From NCBI RefSeq assembly GCF_030269365.1, contig NZ_BSTF01000016.1, positions 62,001 to 126,000 of the forward strand: a stretch of 64,000 nucleotides of DNA, written 5' to 3'. A model generated the notes under the pieces. It saw nothing but the letters and a program-made list of their open reading frames with translations, did not search any database and had not been told where the DNA came from. This DNA comes from Lentzea sp. NBRC 102530 (GTDB lineage Bacteria; Actinomycetota; Actinomycetes; Mycobacteriales; Pseudonocardiaceae). The position numbers were made by a program, and so were the translations under genes. Positions 31,054 through 40,890 of the stretch are shown here, in pieces. Each line of letters begins with the position of its first letter. Within the stretch, counting starts at the first letter, position 1.

Positions 31054-32869
31054 GAAAACCGTCATCGCGAGCCTGCTCCTGGTCACCTCGGCGCCCGTGG
31101 CGTCCGCGGCCGGACCCGAGCAGGTGCCGCACGTCGTCGCAGCGCACCACCGCGGCCTGGGGGACGGCATCGGGTACGGGCAGGCGAAAGCGCACCTGTG
31201 CGACCTCGCGAAGCTGTTCACCGAGTTCGCCGCCGATCCCCAGTTCCGGGACCTCGAACGCCGGGAGGTGGTTGAGGCGATAGTCGCCCAGCCCCCGCCC
31301 GTCGGCCCGACCCGGCAGGCCCGCGACCTGGTCACCGGGTACGTGCAGGGCTACAACCGTTACGTGGCGAGGAACCCGCGCTGCGGGGCGCGGCCGATCA
31401 CCGAAGCCGAGCTCTACCGCTTCAACCACGTGGCGTTCAACGAAGGCATCTTCCGGGCGTACGAGGGCATCTGGCCGTCGCCGCCCAAGGAGGTGAAGGA
31501 GCGGGGCAGCAACACGATCGCCGTTGGTGCTGGGGGTACCAGCGGAGGTCGTGGCGTGCTGCTGGGCAACCCGCACGTGCCGTGGCGCGGCATGGTGTCG
31601 TTCTGGCACGCCAGGCTGACGATTCCCGGCAAGGTCGACGTCGACGGCGTCACCGTGCTCGGCATGCCGGTCGTGTTCAACGGGTACAACCGCGGTGTCG
31701 CCTGGTCGGCCACGGTGTCGACGGCGTCGAGCTACACGCTCACCAGGCTGCGGCTCGTCGACCGGCACACCTACCTGGTCGACGGGAAGCCGGAGCGGAT
31801 GATCGACCGCGGCACCCACTGGGACACCCGCTACGGCCCGGTCACGCGGAAGATCCGCACCAACCCGCACCTCACCGGCGACGAGATGACGCCGCTGCCG
31901 TGGACCGACACCGAGGCCTACGCCGTCACCGACCTCGCCGCGGACCGGCTGACGACGCTGAACGCGGCCGCGACGTTCCTGGAGGCGCGCACGACCGACG
32001 ACCTCAAGGCGGGGCTCGACCGGTTCGGCGGCACCGTGCGCACCAACATCATCGCGGCCGACCGGCGCGGCCAGACCCTCTACGCCGGCATCCAGGTCGT
32101 GCCGGACGTGCGCACCGACTGCGTGGTGGACCAGGGGTTCCTCGACCGCACGGGTGTCGCGATCGTCGACGGCACGCGCTCCGCCTGCCGGGCCGGACGG
32201 CTGCCGGTGGACCGGATGCCGTGGATCGCGAGCGACACCTACGCCACGAACTCCAACTCCTCGCACGCCTTCGTGCGCGCGGACAAGCCGTTGAAGGGGT
32301 TCCCGCGCGTGTTCGGCGACGAGAACATCGCGAACCTGCGCACCGAGTTCGGGCTGCAGGAGATTCCACGTCACCTGGGTCGGTTCGACGCCGGCGTCAT
32401 GCGGAAGCTGGTGCTGGAGAACAGGAACACCGCCGCCGAGAAGCACCTCGACTCGATGCCGTGCGTCCGGCCGGAGTGCGAGGTGCTGCGGAAGTGGGAC
32501 CGCCGCAACGAGGTCGGCAGCGTGGGAGCGCTCCTCTTCGACCAGTGGTTCGCGGCCGGGGGTACCGAGAAGGCGTTCGACGAGGTCGTCGCGCGGCTCG
32601 GGCCGAAGATCCACCAGCCGTTGGGGGAGAACCAGTACGTGGTGCGGGACGGCGGGAAGATCCCGCTGCACGGCGGGCCCGGGTCGTCCGGTGTCTACAA
32701 CCTCATCAACATGGACTGGAAGAAGCAGGAGGTCAGCGACGGGTCGAGCTTCGTCTTCGCCGTCGAGTACACCGACCGTGCCTGCCCGACCGCGTACACG
32801 CTGATGGCGCCTGCGCGGCCGGACCTGTACGGCGCGAAGAGGTGGCAGAAGGGAGCCCTCTGCGGCTGA
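31049..32869 (+). CDS. secreted penicillin acylase family protein (Ntn hydrolase)
   Basis: Exported amidase of the S45/acyl-homoserine-lactone acylase group, 606 residues. A Sec signal (MWKTVIASLLLVTSAPVASA) leads to the short alpha region, then the self-processing site where the new N-terminus is the catalytic serine: ERGSNTIAVG near residue 153. Following family features are GRGVLLGNPHVPW, SFWHARLTIPG, GMPVVFNGYNRGVAWSATVS and a late NSNSSHAF. These enzymes cleave acyl side chains from amides such as beta-lactams, N-acyl-homoserine lactones or aculeacin-type lipopeptides. The total length is less than the 750-850 usual for the family, so some beta-chain insertions are absent. The GTG start appears to be the first transcribed base. 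Confidence 0.88.
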   Translation: MWKTVIASLLLVTSAPVASAAGPEQVPHVVAAHHRGLGDGIGYGQAKAHLCDLAKLFTEFAADPQFRDLERREVVEAIVAQPPPVGPTRQARDLVTGYVQGYNRYVARNPRCGARPITEAELYRFNHVAFNEGIFRAYEGIWPSPPKEVKERGSNTIAVGAGGTSGGRGVLLGNPHVPWRGMVSFWHARLTIPGKVDVDGVTVLGMPVVFNGYNRGVAWSATVSTASSYTLTRLRLVDRHTYLVDGKPERMIDRGTHWDTRYGPVTRKIRTNPHLTGDEMTPLPWTDTEAYAVTDLAADRLTTLNAAATFLEARTTDDLKAGLDRFGGTVRTNIIAADRRGQTLYAGIQVVPDVRTDCVVDQGFLDRTGVAIVDGTRSACRAGRLPVDRMPWIASDTYATNSNSSHAFVRADKPLKGFPRVFGDENIANLRTEFGLQEIPRHLGRFDAGVMRKLVLENRNTAAEKHLDSMPCVRPECEVLRKWDRRNEVGSVGALLFDQWFAAGGTEKAFDEVVARLGPKIHQPLGENQYVVRDGGKIPLHGGPGSSGVYNLINMDWKKQEVSDGSSFVFAVEYTDRACPTAYTLMAPARPDLYGAKRWQKGALCG

Positions 32870-32934
32870 CGGCTCGGGTCACCGGCCCTAATCCTTTCGG
32901 GGTAAGGATCTTCGCACGCCCCCGGTCGTTCGGA

Positions 32935-33735
32935 ATGATCATGGGCGTGACGCTGGGACCTGAGTCGGTGACGTGGCGGCTCGGCTGGTACACCCGGTTC
33001 GAGCTGGTGGTGCTGGGCCGCGCGGTGCTCATGCAGGTCGCGCACCCGGTCATCGCGGCCGCCGTGCGCGACAGCTACCGCGCGGACCCGTTCCGGCGGC
33101 TGACGAGGACGATCACGTCGTCGCAGCTGCGGCTGTTCGGCGGTGAGCTGGCCGGGGAGGAGTCGGACCGGCTGCTGCGCTCGCACGCGTCGATCCCCGG
33201 CGCGGACGAGGAGCTGTTCCGCTGGGTGCACGCCACGAGTTTCGACTCGCTGCTCACCGCGTACCGGTTGCTGCGGCCCAGGATGCCCGCGATCCGCGAA
33301 GAACGGCTCTACCGCGAGTGGCGGGAAACGGGACGGTCGCTCGGCATCCGGACGATGCCGAGCGACCTCACGGCGTTGCGGTGCTACGTCGACGACGTGA
33401 TCGCCACGCAGCTCATGCCGACCGACGGCGTGGACGGGCTGCTGGAGGCGTTCGAGCTGCGGACCGGCAAGGCACCGGGCGCGGAGCACGTGCCCAGCGC
33501 CCTGTGGCCGTTGGTGCGACCCGTTGCGGCGCAGGTGTTGCCGGACTTCGCCGTCGGGACGCTGCCGGAGGCGTTGCGGGACAAGCTCGGTCTGGAGTGG
33601 GCGGATCGGGACGACCGCAGGCTGCGCCGGTGGATCCGGGCCATCCGGGTGGTTTCCGCGGTCGTCCCGGCGAGCCTGCTGCACTACCCGATGCCGTACC
33701 GGGCGATGCTCAGTGCGCGATCATCACGTGCTTGA
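32935..33735 (+). CDS. oxygenase MpaB family protein (DUF2236)
   Basis: A 266-residue protein of the DUF2236/MpaB-like family (the latex-clearing-protein b-type heme oxygenase relatives). Seen: the opening TWRLGWYTRFELVVLGRAVLMQVAHPVIAAAVRDSYR, where the histidine in VAHP is the likely heme ligand, LRSHASIPGADEELFRWVHATSFDSLL with the paired WVHA histidine, and YREWRETGRSLGI. (Only parts are quoted.) It has no signal peptide; helices predominate. ATG 32935 is used, with ATG 32941 or GTG 32947 possible. The 3' end overlaps the convergent aldehyde dehydrogenase gene by 26 bases. Substrate unknown. Confidence 0.82.
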   Translation: MIMGVTLGPESVTWRLGWYTRFELVVLGRAVLMQVAHPVIAAAVRDSYRADPFRRLTRTITSSQLRLFGGELAGEESDRLLRSHASIPGADEELFRWVHATSFDSLLTAYRLLRPRMPAIREERLYREWRETGRSLGIRTMPSDLTALRCYVDDVIATQLMPTDGVDGLLEAFELRTGKAPGAEHVPSALWPLVRPVAAQVLPDFAVGTLPEALRDKLGLEWADRDDRRLRRWIRAIRVVSAVVPASLLHYPMPYRAMLSARSSRA

Positions 33736-35098
33736 CGCGCGTGTAGTCCTCCAGGCCGTGCATCGACAGGTCCTTGCCGTAGCCCGACGCACCGAAACCG
33801 CCGTGCGGCATCTCGGACGCGACCGCGCCGTGCGTGTTGACCCAGACGATGCCGAAGTCGAGCCGTGCCGTCAGCGCGGCCACCCGGCTGGTGTCGCGGG
33901 TCCAGATCGACGACGCGAGTCCTTGCGGCACACCGTTGGCGAGCGCGATCGCCTCGTCGTCGTCCGCGAACGCCTGCACGGTGATCAACGGCGCGAACGC
34001 CTCCTCCTGCACCAGCTCGTCGTCCTGGTGCAGGCCTGAGATCACGGTGGGCTCCAGGAAGAACCCTTCGCCGCCGTGCCGCTTGCCTCCACAGTGGACG
34101 GTGGCGGACGACCGGGACAGCAGCCCCAGCACGCGGTCCAGCTGGGCCTGACTGTTGAGCGGGCCGAAGTCCGTGCCGGGCACCGCCGCGGACGCCGTCT
34201 TCACCAGTGCGGCGACGAACTCGTCGTGGACCGCCGAATGCACCAGCACGCGGCTCGCGGCCGTGCAGTCCTGGCCCGCGTTGTAGAAGGCGGCGCCGAC
34301 GATGCCCTCCGCCGCCTTGGCCACGTCCACGTCGTCGAACACCAGCACCGGCGCGTTGCCACCGAGTTCGAGGTGCGTGCGCTTCACCGTCGCGGCGGCA
34401 CCGCGCGCCACCTCGACCCCGGCGCGCGTCGACCCGGTCAGCGACACCATCGCGGGCACCGGGTGTTCGACCAGGAGTCGTCCGGTGTCGCGGTCGCCCA
34501 GCACGACGTTGAAGACACCGGCGGGCAGCACCCGGGACGCCAGTTCGGCGAGCAGCACCGTGGACGACGGCGTGGTGTCGGCGGGCTTGAGCACCACGGT
34601 GTTGCCCGCGGCCAGCGCCGGCGCGATCTTCCACACGGCCATCATCAGCGGGTAGTTCCACGGCGTGATCTGCGCGATCACCCCTACGGCCTCCCGGCGC
34701 TGGTACGAGGTGTGGCCCGGGAGGTACTCGCCGGCGGCGGCCGTGCCGAGCGCGCGGGCGGCCCCGGCGAAGAACCGGATCTGGTCCACGCACTGCGGGA
34801 TCTCCTCGTCCAGCAGCACCGACCGGATCTTGCCGGTCTCGCGCACCTCGGCGTCCGCGACCTGCTCGGCGTTCGCCTCCAGCAGGTCGGCGAGCTTCAG
34901 CAACGCCTGCTGGCGTTCACCCGGTGTGGTGCGCGACCACCGCGGAAACGCTTGCGCGGCAGCCTGGACGGCGGCGTCGACCTCGGCGGCGCGCGAGACG
35001 ACGGTGCGGCCGAACTCCTCGCCGGTCGCGGGGTCGACGAGCGGGGAGGTCTCGCCGGCACCGGTGGAGGTGCCGTTGACGAAGTTCGCGACGATCAC
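33710..35098 (-). CDS. NAD-dependent aldehyde dehydrogenase (aminobutyraldehyde/guanidinobutyraldehyde type)
   Basis: Aldehyde dehydrogenase of 462 residues oxidising an aldehyde to the acid. Key residues: Asn in ITPWNYPL near 140, glutamate in LELGGNAPVL near 238 and the catalytic cysteine in FYNAGQDCTAASRVL near 272, a pattern typical of gamma-aminobutyraldehyde dehydrogenases. The C-terminus EMPHGGFGASGYGKDLSMHGLEDYTRVKHV is also of that subgroup. The GTG start overlaps the stop of the TPP-enzyme gene (GTGA). In this operon the likely substrate is 4-guanidinobutyraldehyde, giving 4-guanidinobutyrate for the ureohydrolase. Last gene of the leftward operon. Confidence 0.9.
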   Translation of the reverse strand: MIVANFVNGTSTGAGETSPLVDPATGEEFGRTVVSRAAEVDAAVQAAAQAFPRWSRTTPGERQQALLKLADLLEANAEQVADAEVRETGKIRSVLLDEEIPQCVDQIRFFAGAARALGTAAAGEYLPGHTSYQRREAVGVIAQITPWNYPLMMAVWKIAPALAAGNTVVLKPADTTPSSTVLLAELASRVLPAGVFNVVLGDRDTGRLLVEHPVPAMVSLTGSTRAGVEVARGAAATVKRTHLELGGNAPVLVFDDVDVAKAAEGIVGAAFYNAGQDCTAASRVLVHSAVHDEFVAALVKTASAAVPGTDFGPLNSQAQLDRVLGLLSRSSATVHCGGKRHGGEGFFLEPTVISGLHQDDELVQEEAFAPLITVQAFADDDEAIALANGVPQGLASSIWTRDTSRVAALTARLDFGIVWVNTHGAVASEMPHGGFGASGYGKDLSMHGLEDYTRVKHVMIAH

Positions 35099-36759
35099 GT
35101 GTGCTCCAGGTGCGTGGGGGCGAACATGCGCAACACCGCGGGCAGCACGACGACGTGCGGGCCGTCCCCGGCGAACGCCTTGATCAGATCTTCGCGCAAC
35201 GACTCGGGGGTGCTGCGGGTGGCGGGCACCCCGAACGCCCGCGCCAGCGCGACGAAGTCGGGCCGCGCCAGTTCGGTGCCGGTGGCCTGCCCGAACGCGT
35301 CGGTCATGTACTCGCGCAGGATGCCGTAGCCGCCGTCGTCGACGATCAGCCACACCACCCGCGACCCGTGCTGCGCGGCCGCCGCGAGCTCGGAGATCCC
35401 GTACATCGCGCCGCCGTCGCCGGACACCGCGAGCACCGGCCCGTCCGTCGCGGCGGCGACCCCGAGGGCGGCGGGGAACCCGTACCCGAGCCCGCCCGCG
35501 CCCTGTCCCGAGAACTGCGCGCCACCGCGCGGGTCCCACGCCGACCAGGCCCAGTAGGCGAGGATCGTCATGTCCCAGCAGGTCGGCGTGCCGTCCGGAA
35601 CGGCCTCGCGCACGGCGTCGAGGACCTGCCGCTCCAGGTCGAGGTGCTGCGCCGCCAGCCGTTCCCGGACGCTCGCGAGCAGCCCGAGCACCCGTTCCTC
35701 GGCGAGCCCGTCCGCCGGTGTCGCGGTGGTCGCCGTGATCAGCGCGCGCAGGGCGTGCCGGGCGTCGGCGTGGATGCCGAGCGCGGGGTAGTTGGACTCC
35801 AGCTTGCCGAGGTCCGCCTCGATCTGGACCACCGCGCCGCGCGGCCGGAACGTCCGGTAGTTGCTCGACAGCTCACCCAGCCCCGACCCGACGACCAGCA
35901 GCACGTCCGCGTCCGCGAGGAACTCCGTGGTATGCCTGTCTTCCAGCCACGACCGCGCCGACAGCGGGTGGTCCCACGGGAAGTTCCCCTTGCCGCCGAA
36001 CGTGGTCACGACCGGCGCGCGCAGCTTCTCGGCCAGTTCCAGCAGTTCGTCCCGGGCGTGCAGGGCGCCGCCACCGGCGAGGATCACCGGCCGTTCCGCG
36101 CCGTCGAGGAGCATCGCCGCCTCCTCGACCAGTTCGGTGCGCGGGTGCAGTGCGCGCGGCGACCACGACACCGACGTCACGGGCGGGACGCCCGCGGGGC
36201 CGAGCAGCACGTCCTGCGGGACCTCGACCCACACCGGCCCGAACGGCGCGGTGAGGGCGATCTCCCACGCCTCGGCCAGCGCCGAGGGGATCTGCGACGC
36301 GTGCCGCACCACCCGTGCGTGCTTCACGACGTCGCGGAACGAGGCCAGCTGGTCGGTCAGCTCGTGCAGGTAGCCGCCTCGCACACCACCCAGGCCCGCC
36401 GAGGGGATCTGGGAGGAGATGCCCAGCACCGGTGCCGAGGCAGCGGCTGACTCCTGAAGTCCCGCCAGCGTTTGGAGCGCACCCGGCCCGGTGGAGACCA
36501 GCAGCGGCGTCACCTCGCCGGTGATCCGGGCGTGGCCGTCGGCGGCGAAGGCGGCGTTGACCTCGGTGCGCGAGCCGACGTAGCGCAGGCCGGAACGGCG
36601 CAGCGCGTCGAAGAGGCCCAGCGCGTGCTGACCGGGGATGCCGAACACGGTGTGCGCGCCGAGGGCTTCGAGGGTCTCGACGACGACGTCGCCGCCGTTG
36701 CGCTCGCTCACGCCTTCTTCGCCGGCCGCCTCACCGAGGCCGCCACCCGTCGCGTTCAC
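35095..36759 (-). CDS. thiamine-pyrophosphate enzyme, 2-ketoarginine-decarboxylase (AruI)-like
   Basis: Acetolactate-synthase-fold enzyme of 554 residues. The N-terminal PYR domain holds the catalytic glutamate ([16 protein letters not shown]), the middle domain a Rossmann-like fold ([17 protein letters not shown]), and the C-terminal PP domain the ThDP/metal motif [19 protein letters not shown] running into [12 protein letters not shown]. There is no acetolactate small subunit and the gene sits between an aldehyde dehydrogenase and an agmatinase-family gene, which together match the arginine transaminase route, where AruI decarboxylates 2-ketoarginine to 4-guanidinobutyraldehyde. GTG 36759 overlaps the upstream stop and has AAGGAGGGG; a second GTG 48 bases on would remove 16 weakly conserved residues. 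Confidence 0.85.
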   Translation of the reverse strand: MNATGGGLGEAAGEEGVSERNGGDVVVETLEALGAHTVFGIPGQHALGLFDALRRSGLRYVGSRTEVNAAFAADGHARITGEVTPLLVSTGPGALQTLAGLQESAAASAPVLGISSQIPSAGLGGVRGGYLHELTDQLASFRDVVKHARVVRHASQIPSALAEAWEIALTAPFGPVWVEVPQDVLLGPAGVPPVTSVSWSPRALHPRTELVEEAAMLLDGAERPVILAGGGALHARDELLELAEKLRAPVVTTFGGKGNFPWDHPLSARSWLEDRHTTEFLADADVLLVVGSGLGELSSNYRTFRPRGAVVQIEADLGKLESNYPALGIHADARHALRALITATTATPADGLAEERVLGLLASVRERLAAQHLDLERQVLDAVREAVPDGTPTCWDMTILAYWAWSAWDPRGGAQFSGQGAGGLGYGFPAALGVAAATDGPVLAVSGDGGAMYGISELAAAAQHGSRVVWLIVDDGGYGILREYMTDAFGQATGTELARPDFVALARAFGVPATRSTPESLREDLIKAFAGDGPHVVVLPAVLRMFAPTHLEHT

Positions 36760-37694
36760 TTCCCCTCCTTCGCAGCCAGCAGGCTCACCAGGTCGTAGGC
36801 CAGGTGCGACGCCGCCACCGACGTGATGTCCGCGTGGTCGTAGGCCGGCGCCACCTCCACCACGTCCGCGCCCACCAGGTTCAGCCCGCGCAAGCCGCGC
36901 ACGATCTCCAGCAGCTCCCGCGACGTCATCCCGCCCGCCTCGGGCGTCCCGGTGCCGGGCGCGTGCGCCGGGTCCAGCACGTCGATGTCGATCGACACGT
37001 ACAGCGGCCGGTCGCCGATCCGCTGCCGCAGCGCGTCCACCGTCTCGTCCACCCCGCGCCGCAGCACGTCCGACGACGTGACGATGCCGAACCCGAGTCG
37101 CCGGTCGTCCTCCAGGTCCTTCTTGCCGTACAACGGCCCGCGCGTGCCGACGTGCGAGAGCGCTTCCGTGTCGAGGACGCCGTCCTCGACCGCACGGCGG
37201 AACGGGGTGCCGTGCGTGTAGGGCTCGCCGAAGTAGGTGTCCCACGTGTCGAGGTGCGCGTCGAAGTGCAGCAGCGCCACCGGTCCGTGGACGCGCGACA
37301 CCGCCCGCAGCAACGGCAGTGCGATGGTGTGGTCGCCGCCGATCGTGACGAGCTTGGTGCCGTCGGCCTGCAGATCGGTGGCCGCGCCCTCGATCGTCTC
37401 GATGGCCTCGCCGATGTGGAACGGGTTGACCGCGATGTCGCCCGCGTCCACGACCTGCACGCGTTCGAACGGGGACACGTCCAGGCCGGGGTGGTACGGG
37501 CGCAGCAACCGGGACGCCTGCCGCACGGCCGAGGGCGCGAACCGCGCGCCCGGCCGGTACGAGACGCCGGTGTCGAACGGGACTCCCACCACCGCGACGT
37601 CCGCGTGCGCCACCTGGTCGAGGCGCGGCAGCCGGGCGAAGGTCGCCGGGCCCGCGTAGCGCGGGACCTCCCGGGAGTCGACGGGGCCGATCAT
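36756..37694 (-). CDS. ureohydrolase, agmatinase/guanidinobutyrase family
   Basis: Binuclear manganese enzyme that splits urea from a guanidino compound, 312 residues. All metal ligands are present: His in GGDHT, the set in HFDAHLDT, and the two aspartates in [19 protein letters not shown]. The latter motif is that of the agmatinase/guanidinobutyrase branch rather than arginase. Neighbours (TPP decarboxylase, aldehyde dehydrogenase) favour 4-guanidinobutyrate as substrate, giving 4-aminobutyrate and urea; agmatine is the alternative but no arginine decarboxylase is nearby. Start and stop both overlap neighbouring genes (ATGA and GTGA), so it is translationally coupled to the transporter and the TPP enzyme. 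Confidence 0.9.
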   Translation of the reverse strand: MIGPVDSREVPRYAGPATFARLPRLDQVAHADVAVVGVPFDTGVSYRPGARFAPSAVRQASRLLRPYHPGLDVSPFERVQVVDAGDIAVNPFHIGEAIETIEGAATDLQADGTKLVTIGGDHTIALPLLRAVSRVHGPVALLHFDAHLDTWDTYFGEPYTHGTPFRRAVEDGVLDTEALSHVGTRGPLYGKKDLEDDRRLGFGIVTSSDVLRRGVDETVDALRQRIGDRPLYVSIDIDVLDPAHAPGTGTPEAGGMTSRELLEIVRGLRGLNLVGADVVEVAPAYDHADITSVAASHLAYDLVSLLAAKEGK

Positions 37695-39112
37695 GCGTTC
37701 ACCAGTTCCTCTTCTTCATCGGACTTACCCGCCACCCTGCGGCCCCAGCGGGCGAGCACCGCCGGGTCGGTCGCGGGGGTGGCCAGGCTGACGATCACGT
37801 ACGTGACGAGCGACGCGCCCAGGCTGTAGTAGATGGGCGAGTCGGCGAGCACACCGTCGATCACCATGAACGTGATCGACGTCAGAGCACCGACGGCCAT
37901 CGACACCATCGCACCGATCCGCGTGCCGCGCTGCCACACCAGACCGCCGATGATCGCCACCAGCAGGCCGCCGACCAGGATGTTGTAGGCGACGGTCAGC
38001 GCCGCCACGACGTCGTTGAGGATGACCGCGATGATGATCGCGATGACGCCGAGCACGAGCGTGAACACCCGGTTGGAGTGGACGTCGGTCTTGCGCCGCC
38101 AGATGTCGTTGGCGGCCACCGTCGAACATGCGATCAACGCACCGGACGATGTGGACATCATCGCCGCCAATGCCGCAGCGAGCACCAGCCCGCGCACACC
38201 GGTCGGCAGCAGGTTCTCGACCATCGTGGCGAAAACGTCGTCCTTGTTGGCGATGTCCGGGTACAACGCCCTGCCGGCCGTGCCGATCAACGCGCCCGCG
38301 ACGGCGTAGACGAGGCAGTACAACCCGGACGTGATGCCACCCCAGGTCGCGACCTCCGGAGACTTGGCGGTGAACACGCGCTGCCAGATGTCCTGTCCGA
38401 TGAGCAGACCGAACACGTAGATCAGCAGATACGTGATGATCGTGCCGGTGCCGATGTTGCCGATCTCGAACATCGCCGGATCATCGAGCCGTCGCTGGAT
38501 CCCGTCGAACCCGCCCGCGGCGAAGATGCTGATCGGGAGCAGCAGGAACAGGATGCCGATCGTCTTGATCACGAACTGGACGATGTCGGTCAGCGTGATC
38601 GACCACATGCCGCCGAGCACGCTGTACAGCACCACGATGCCGCCACCGATGATCACGCCGAGGGTCTTCGGGAGTCCGAAGAGGACGTTGAAGATGGTCG
38701 AGTAGGCGATCGTCGACGTGACGGTCAGCATCAACGTGTACGCCCACATGACCGCGCCGGAGATCAACGACGAGTTGCCGCCGTACCGGAGGTCGAGCAT
38801 CTGGCTGACCGTGTAGACCTTCAACTTGACGATCCGGCGCGCGAAGAGCGCGCTGAGCAACAGGATGCCGAGCCCGATCGCGAACACCATCCACGCGCCG
38901 GAGACGCCGTACCGGTAGCCGAGCCCGACGCCGCCGATGGTCGACGCGCCCCCGAGCACGACCGCCGACATGGTCCCCGAGTACATCGCGAACCCGAGCC
39001 GCCGCCCGGCGACCAGGTACTCGCTCTTGCTGGTGGCGCGGCGCATGCCCCACCAGCCCATGCCGATCATGCCGAGCACGTAGGCGGCGATCACCGCGTA
39101 GTCGAGAGCCAC
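37691..39112 (-). CDS. sodium:solute symporter (SSS family)
   Basis: Membrane transporter of 473 residues with about 13 hydrophobic segments. Family features: the opening [30 protein letters not shown], where the G-x-R-(R)..S..E-Y-(F/L)-x-(A/G)-G-R motif is diagnostic, the sodium-site region [22 protein letters not shown], and [27 protein letters not shown] (conserved Na2-site serines), each quoted only in part of its context. GTG 39112 has an AAGGAGG ribosome site 8 bases upstream. First gene of the operon; it probably imports the guanidino or arginine-derived compound metabolised by the three enzymes that follow. The C-terminus is short and charged ([11 protein letters not shown]). Confidence 0.92.
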   Translation of the reverse strand: MALDYAVIAAYVLGMIGMGWWGMRRATSKSEYLVAGRRLGFAMYSGTMSAVVLGGASTIGGVGLGYRYGVSGAWMVFAIGLGILLLSALFARRIVKLKVYTVSQMLDLRYGGNSSLISGAVMWAYTLMLTVTSTIAYSTIFNVLFGLPKTLGVIIGGGIVVLYSVLGGMWSITLTDIVQFVIKTIGILFLLLPISIFAAGGFDGIQRRLDDPAMFEIGNIGTGTIITYLLIYVFGLLIGQDIWQRVFTAKSPEVATWGGITSGLYCLVYAVAGALIGTAGRALYPDIANKDDVFATMVENLLPTGVRGLVLAAALAAMMSTSSGALIACSTVAANDIWRRKTDVHSNRVFTLVLGVIAIIIAVILNDVVAALTVAYNILVGGLLVAIIGGLVWQRGTRIGAMVSMAVGALTSITFMVIDGVLADSPIYYSLGASLVTYVIVSLATPATDPAVLARWGRRVAGKSDEEEELVNA

Positions 39113-39177
39113 TGCCGACCTCCTTGGGGTTGCAGGTCACAGTAGGAACGGGGACTGGCGCCGGTAAGTGGTCGTTC

Positions 39178-39205
39178 TGCACAATCCTGGGCTTGTGGTT
39201 GTGCA
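39178..39205 (+). promoter_or_regulatory. Inverted repeat at the PucR gene start
   Basis: TGCACAA (39178-39184) and TTGTGCA (39199-39205), 14 bases apart, overlap the PucR start codon and a CACAAT -10-like element. It lies in the divergent region between the regulator and the symporter operon and is the natural candidate operator. Confidence 0.45.
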
Positions 39206-40556
39206 CACCGTCCCACTGCGGGACCTCGTCGCGCGAGCGGACCTGGGCCTGACCGTCCTTTGTGGCGCCGACGCCCTCGACCGCCCGGTCCGCTGGGCGC
39301 ACGTGTCCGAACTGGAGGACCCGACCCCGTACCTGGTCGGCGAGGAACTCCTGCTCACGGCGGGCGTGCGCTTCCCGTCCGACGTGCCCGCCTACGTGGC
39401 GGGCCTGGTGTCCTCCGGTGCGTCGGCGATCGGCTTCGGCGTGGAACCGGAGTTCCCGACGGCCCCGTCGTCACTGGTGGAAGCCTGCGCCGCCCAGGGC
39501 ATGCCACTGCTGGAGGTGCCGCCGTCGACCCCCTTCCTGGCCGTCTCGCAGGCGCTGGGCGCCCTGCTCGCGGAGATCGCCGTGCGCGAGCAACGCCTGC
39601 TCGCCGACAGCCAGCGCGCCCTGACCAGGGCGGCCACCCGAGTCCGTCCCGTCGAGTCGGTCCTGACCACCCTGGCCGTGGTGCTGAACTGCCGCGCCGA
39701 CCTCGTCGACCCCGCCACCGCGCCGTCCGACGTGGCGTCGCTGGCCAACCGCGTCGCGTCCGGCCGCGGCCCCCGTTCGGCCTCGACCCAGGCGGGCGAG
39801 GACCACGTCACCCTCGACCCGGTGGGGTCCGCGGTGCTCGTCGTGCGCCGCCCGGCGCCCCTTTCCGCGGCCGAACGGGCCGTGGTCGCGGTGGCGCTGG
39901 CACTGCTCGGCCTGCTGCACCGCGACCTGGAGAGCGAACGCGGCCAGACCGCCCGGCTGGCGGCGTCGGCGTTGCTGCGGCAGGAGGTCTCCGGACTTGA
40001 GGGGGTGACCGGACCTGGCCCCCATCGAGTGGTGGCGGGGGAGTCGCGCGCGGACTACGACGTGCTGGCGCAGCGGTACGGGCCGCTGGTGACCAAGGAG
40101 GGGGAGGGGTTCCTGGCGCTGGTCGGGGCGGGCGTGGAGGTGTCGGGGCCGGTAGGAGTCGCACCGGTGACCGACTCGACCGCCGCCGCACAGGCCCTGA
40201 CCCGAGCCGCCGTCGAAGCCGCTGCCTCCGAAGCCGCCGCCCTCCTGCCGAGGGCCCTGGCCACCGGCGAGCCCGCCCACCCCGCCTCCGACCTGGCCTC
40301 CCTCGTCGACCCCGGCACGGCCCGCGCGTTCGCCCGCCGCGAGCTCGCACCCCTCCTCGGCCGTCCCGACCTCCTCGACACCCTGAGGGCCTGGCTCGGC
40401 CAGCACGGCAGCTGGGACCGGGCCGCGAGCGTGCTGAAAGTGCACCGCAACAGCGTTCGGCACCGAATTTCTCACGCCGAGCGGCTCCTCGGTCATGATC
40501 TTGGGACGGCCGACGCGCGGGCCAGGCTGTGGCTCGCGCTCACCTGGCTCGATTAA
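39195..40556 (+). CDS. PucR family transcriptional regulator
   Basis: Regulator of 453 residues. The N-terminal PucR sensory domain (VPLRDLVARADLGLTVLCGADALDRPVRWAHVSELEDPTPYL, quoted only to show the RPVRWAHVSELxDP hallmark) covers about residues 1-120; a GGDEF-related middle domain follows and the C-terminal HTH_30 is LRAWLGQHGSWDRAASVLKVHRNSVRHRI. GTG 39195 or 39201 start the domain; GTG 39168 would add 9 residues. It is divergent from the ureohydrolase operon and is therefore its probable regulator, in line with PucR-type control of purine, allantoin and polyamine catabolism. Confidence 0.9.
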   Translation: MVVHTVPLRDLVARADLGLTVLCGADALDRPVRWAHVSELEDPTPYLVGEELLLTAGVRFPSDVPAYVAGLVSSGASAIGFGVEPEFPTAPSSLVEACAAQGMPLLEVPPSTPFLAVSQALGALLAEIAVREQRLLADSQRALTRAATRVRPVESVLTTLAVVLNCRADLVDPATAPSDVASLANRVASGRGPRSASTQAGEDHVTLDPVGSAVLVVRRPAPLSAAERAVVAVALALLGLLHRDLESERGQTARLAASALLRQEVSGLEGVTGPGPHRVVAGESRADYDVLAQRYGPLVTKEGEGFLALVGAGVEVSGPVGVAPVTDSTAAAQALTRAAVEAAASEAAALLPRALATGEPAHPASDLASLVDPGTARAFARRELAPLLGRPDLLDTLRAWLGQHGSWDRAASVLKVHRNSVRHRISHAERLLGHDLGTADARARLWLALTWLD

Positions 40557-40671
40557 TTGCTTTGCGCGAGGTGTGCGCGGCGCGTCATCATTGTTCCATG
40601 ATTCAAGCTGACGAATGGGCCGGAGCGCCCTCCAAGCTCTGACCAGCAGGTTCACATTCTCCTATTGTTTG

Positions 40672-40694
40672 CGAGCATTTTGTATCAATGCTCG
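40672..40694. repeat. 8-bp inverted repeat just upstream of tRNA-Glu
   Basis: CGAGCATT-TTGTATC-AATGCTCG ends 5 bases before the tRNA. The surrounding 60 bases are AT-rich for this genome. It could be the terminator of the PucR gene or an element of tRNA processing or promotion. Confidence 0.4.
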
Positions 40695-40699
40695 TGTTT

Positions 40700-40771
40700 G
40701 GCGTGTTCGTCTAGTGGTCAGGACGCTGGACTCTCAATCCGGAAACACGGGTTCGATCCCCGTACGCGCTA
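40700..40771 (+). tRNA. tRNA-Glu (anticodon CTC)
   Basis: A 72-nt cloverleaf: acceptor GGCGTGT with ACGCGCT (G1-U72 wobble), D-stem GTC/GAC, anticodon stem CTGGA/TCCGG with loop CTCTCAA and anticodon CTC, T-stem ACGGG/CCCGT with loop TTCGATC, discriminator A. The CCA end is not encoded. Reads GAG, the dominant glutamate codon here. Confidence 0.93.
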
Positions 40772-40890
40772 CGTGGCCCGGTCTTCGTGGGGTGGGCCGG
40801 GCCCTCCCGCACGGTGGTCCATGTCAGACGGACCCAAAGAATCTTCGAAAACTTCGCCCGAATGGTCTAGGCGCCAGTTACGCTCTGCGA

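Noticed and set aside
40700-40771. tRNA-Glu as attachment site of an integrated element
   Set aside because: No integrase and no repeated 3' tRNA end downstream; genes on both sides look chromosomal.
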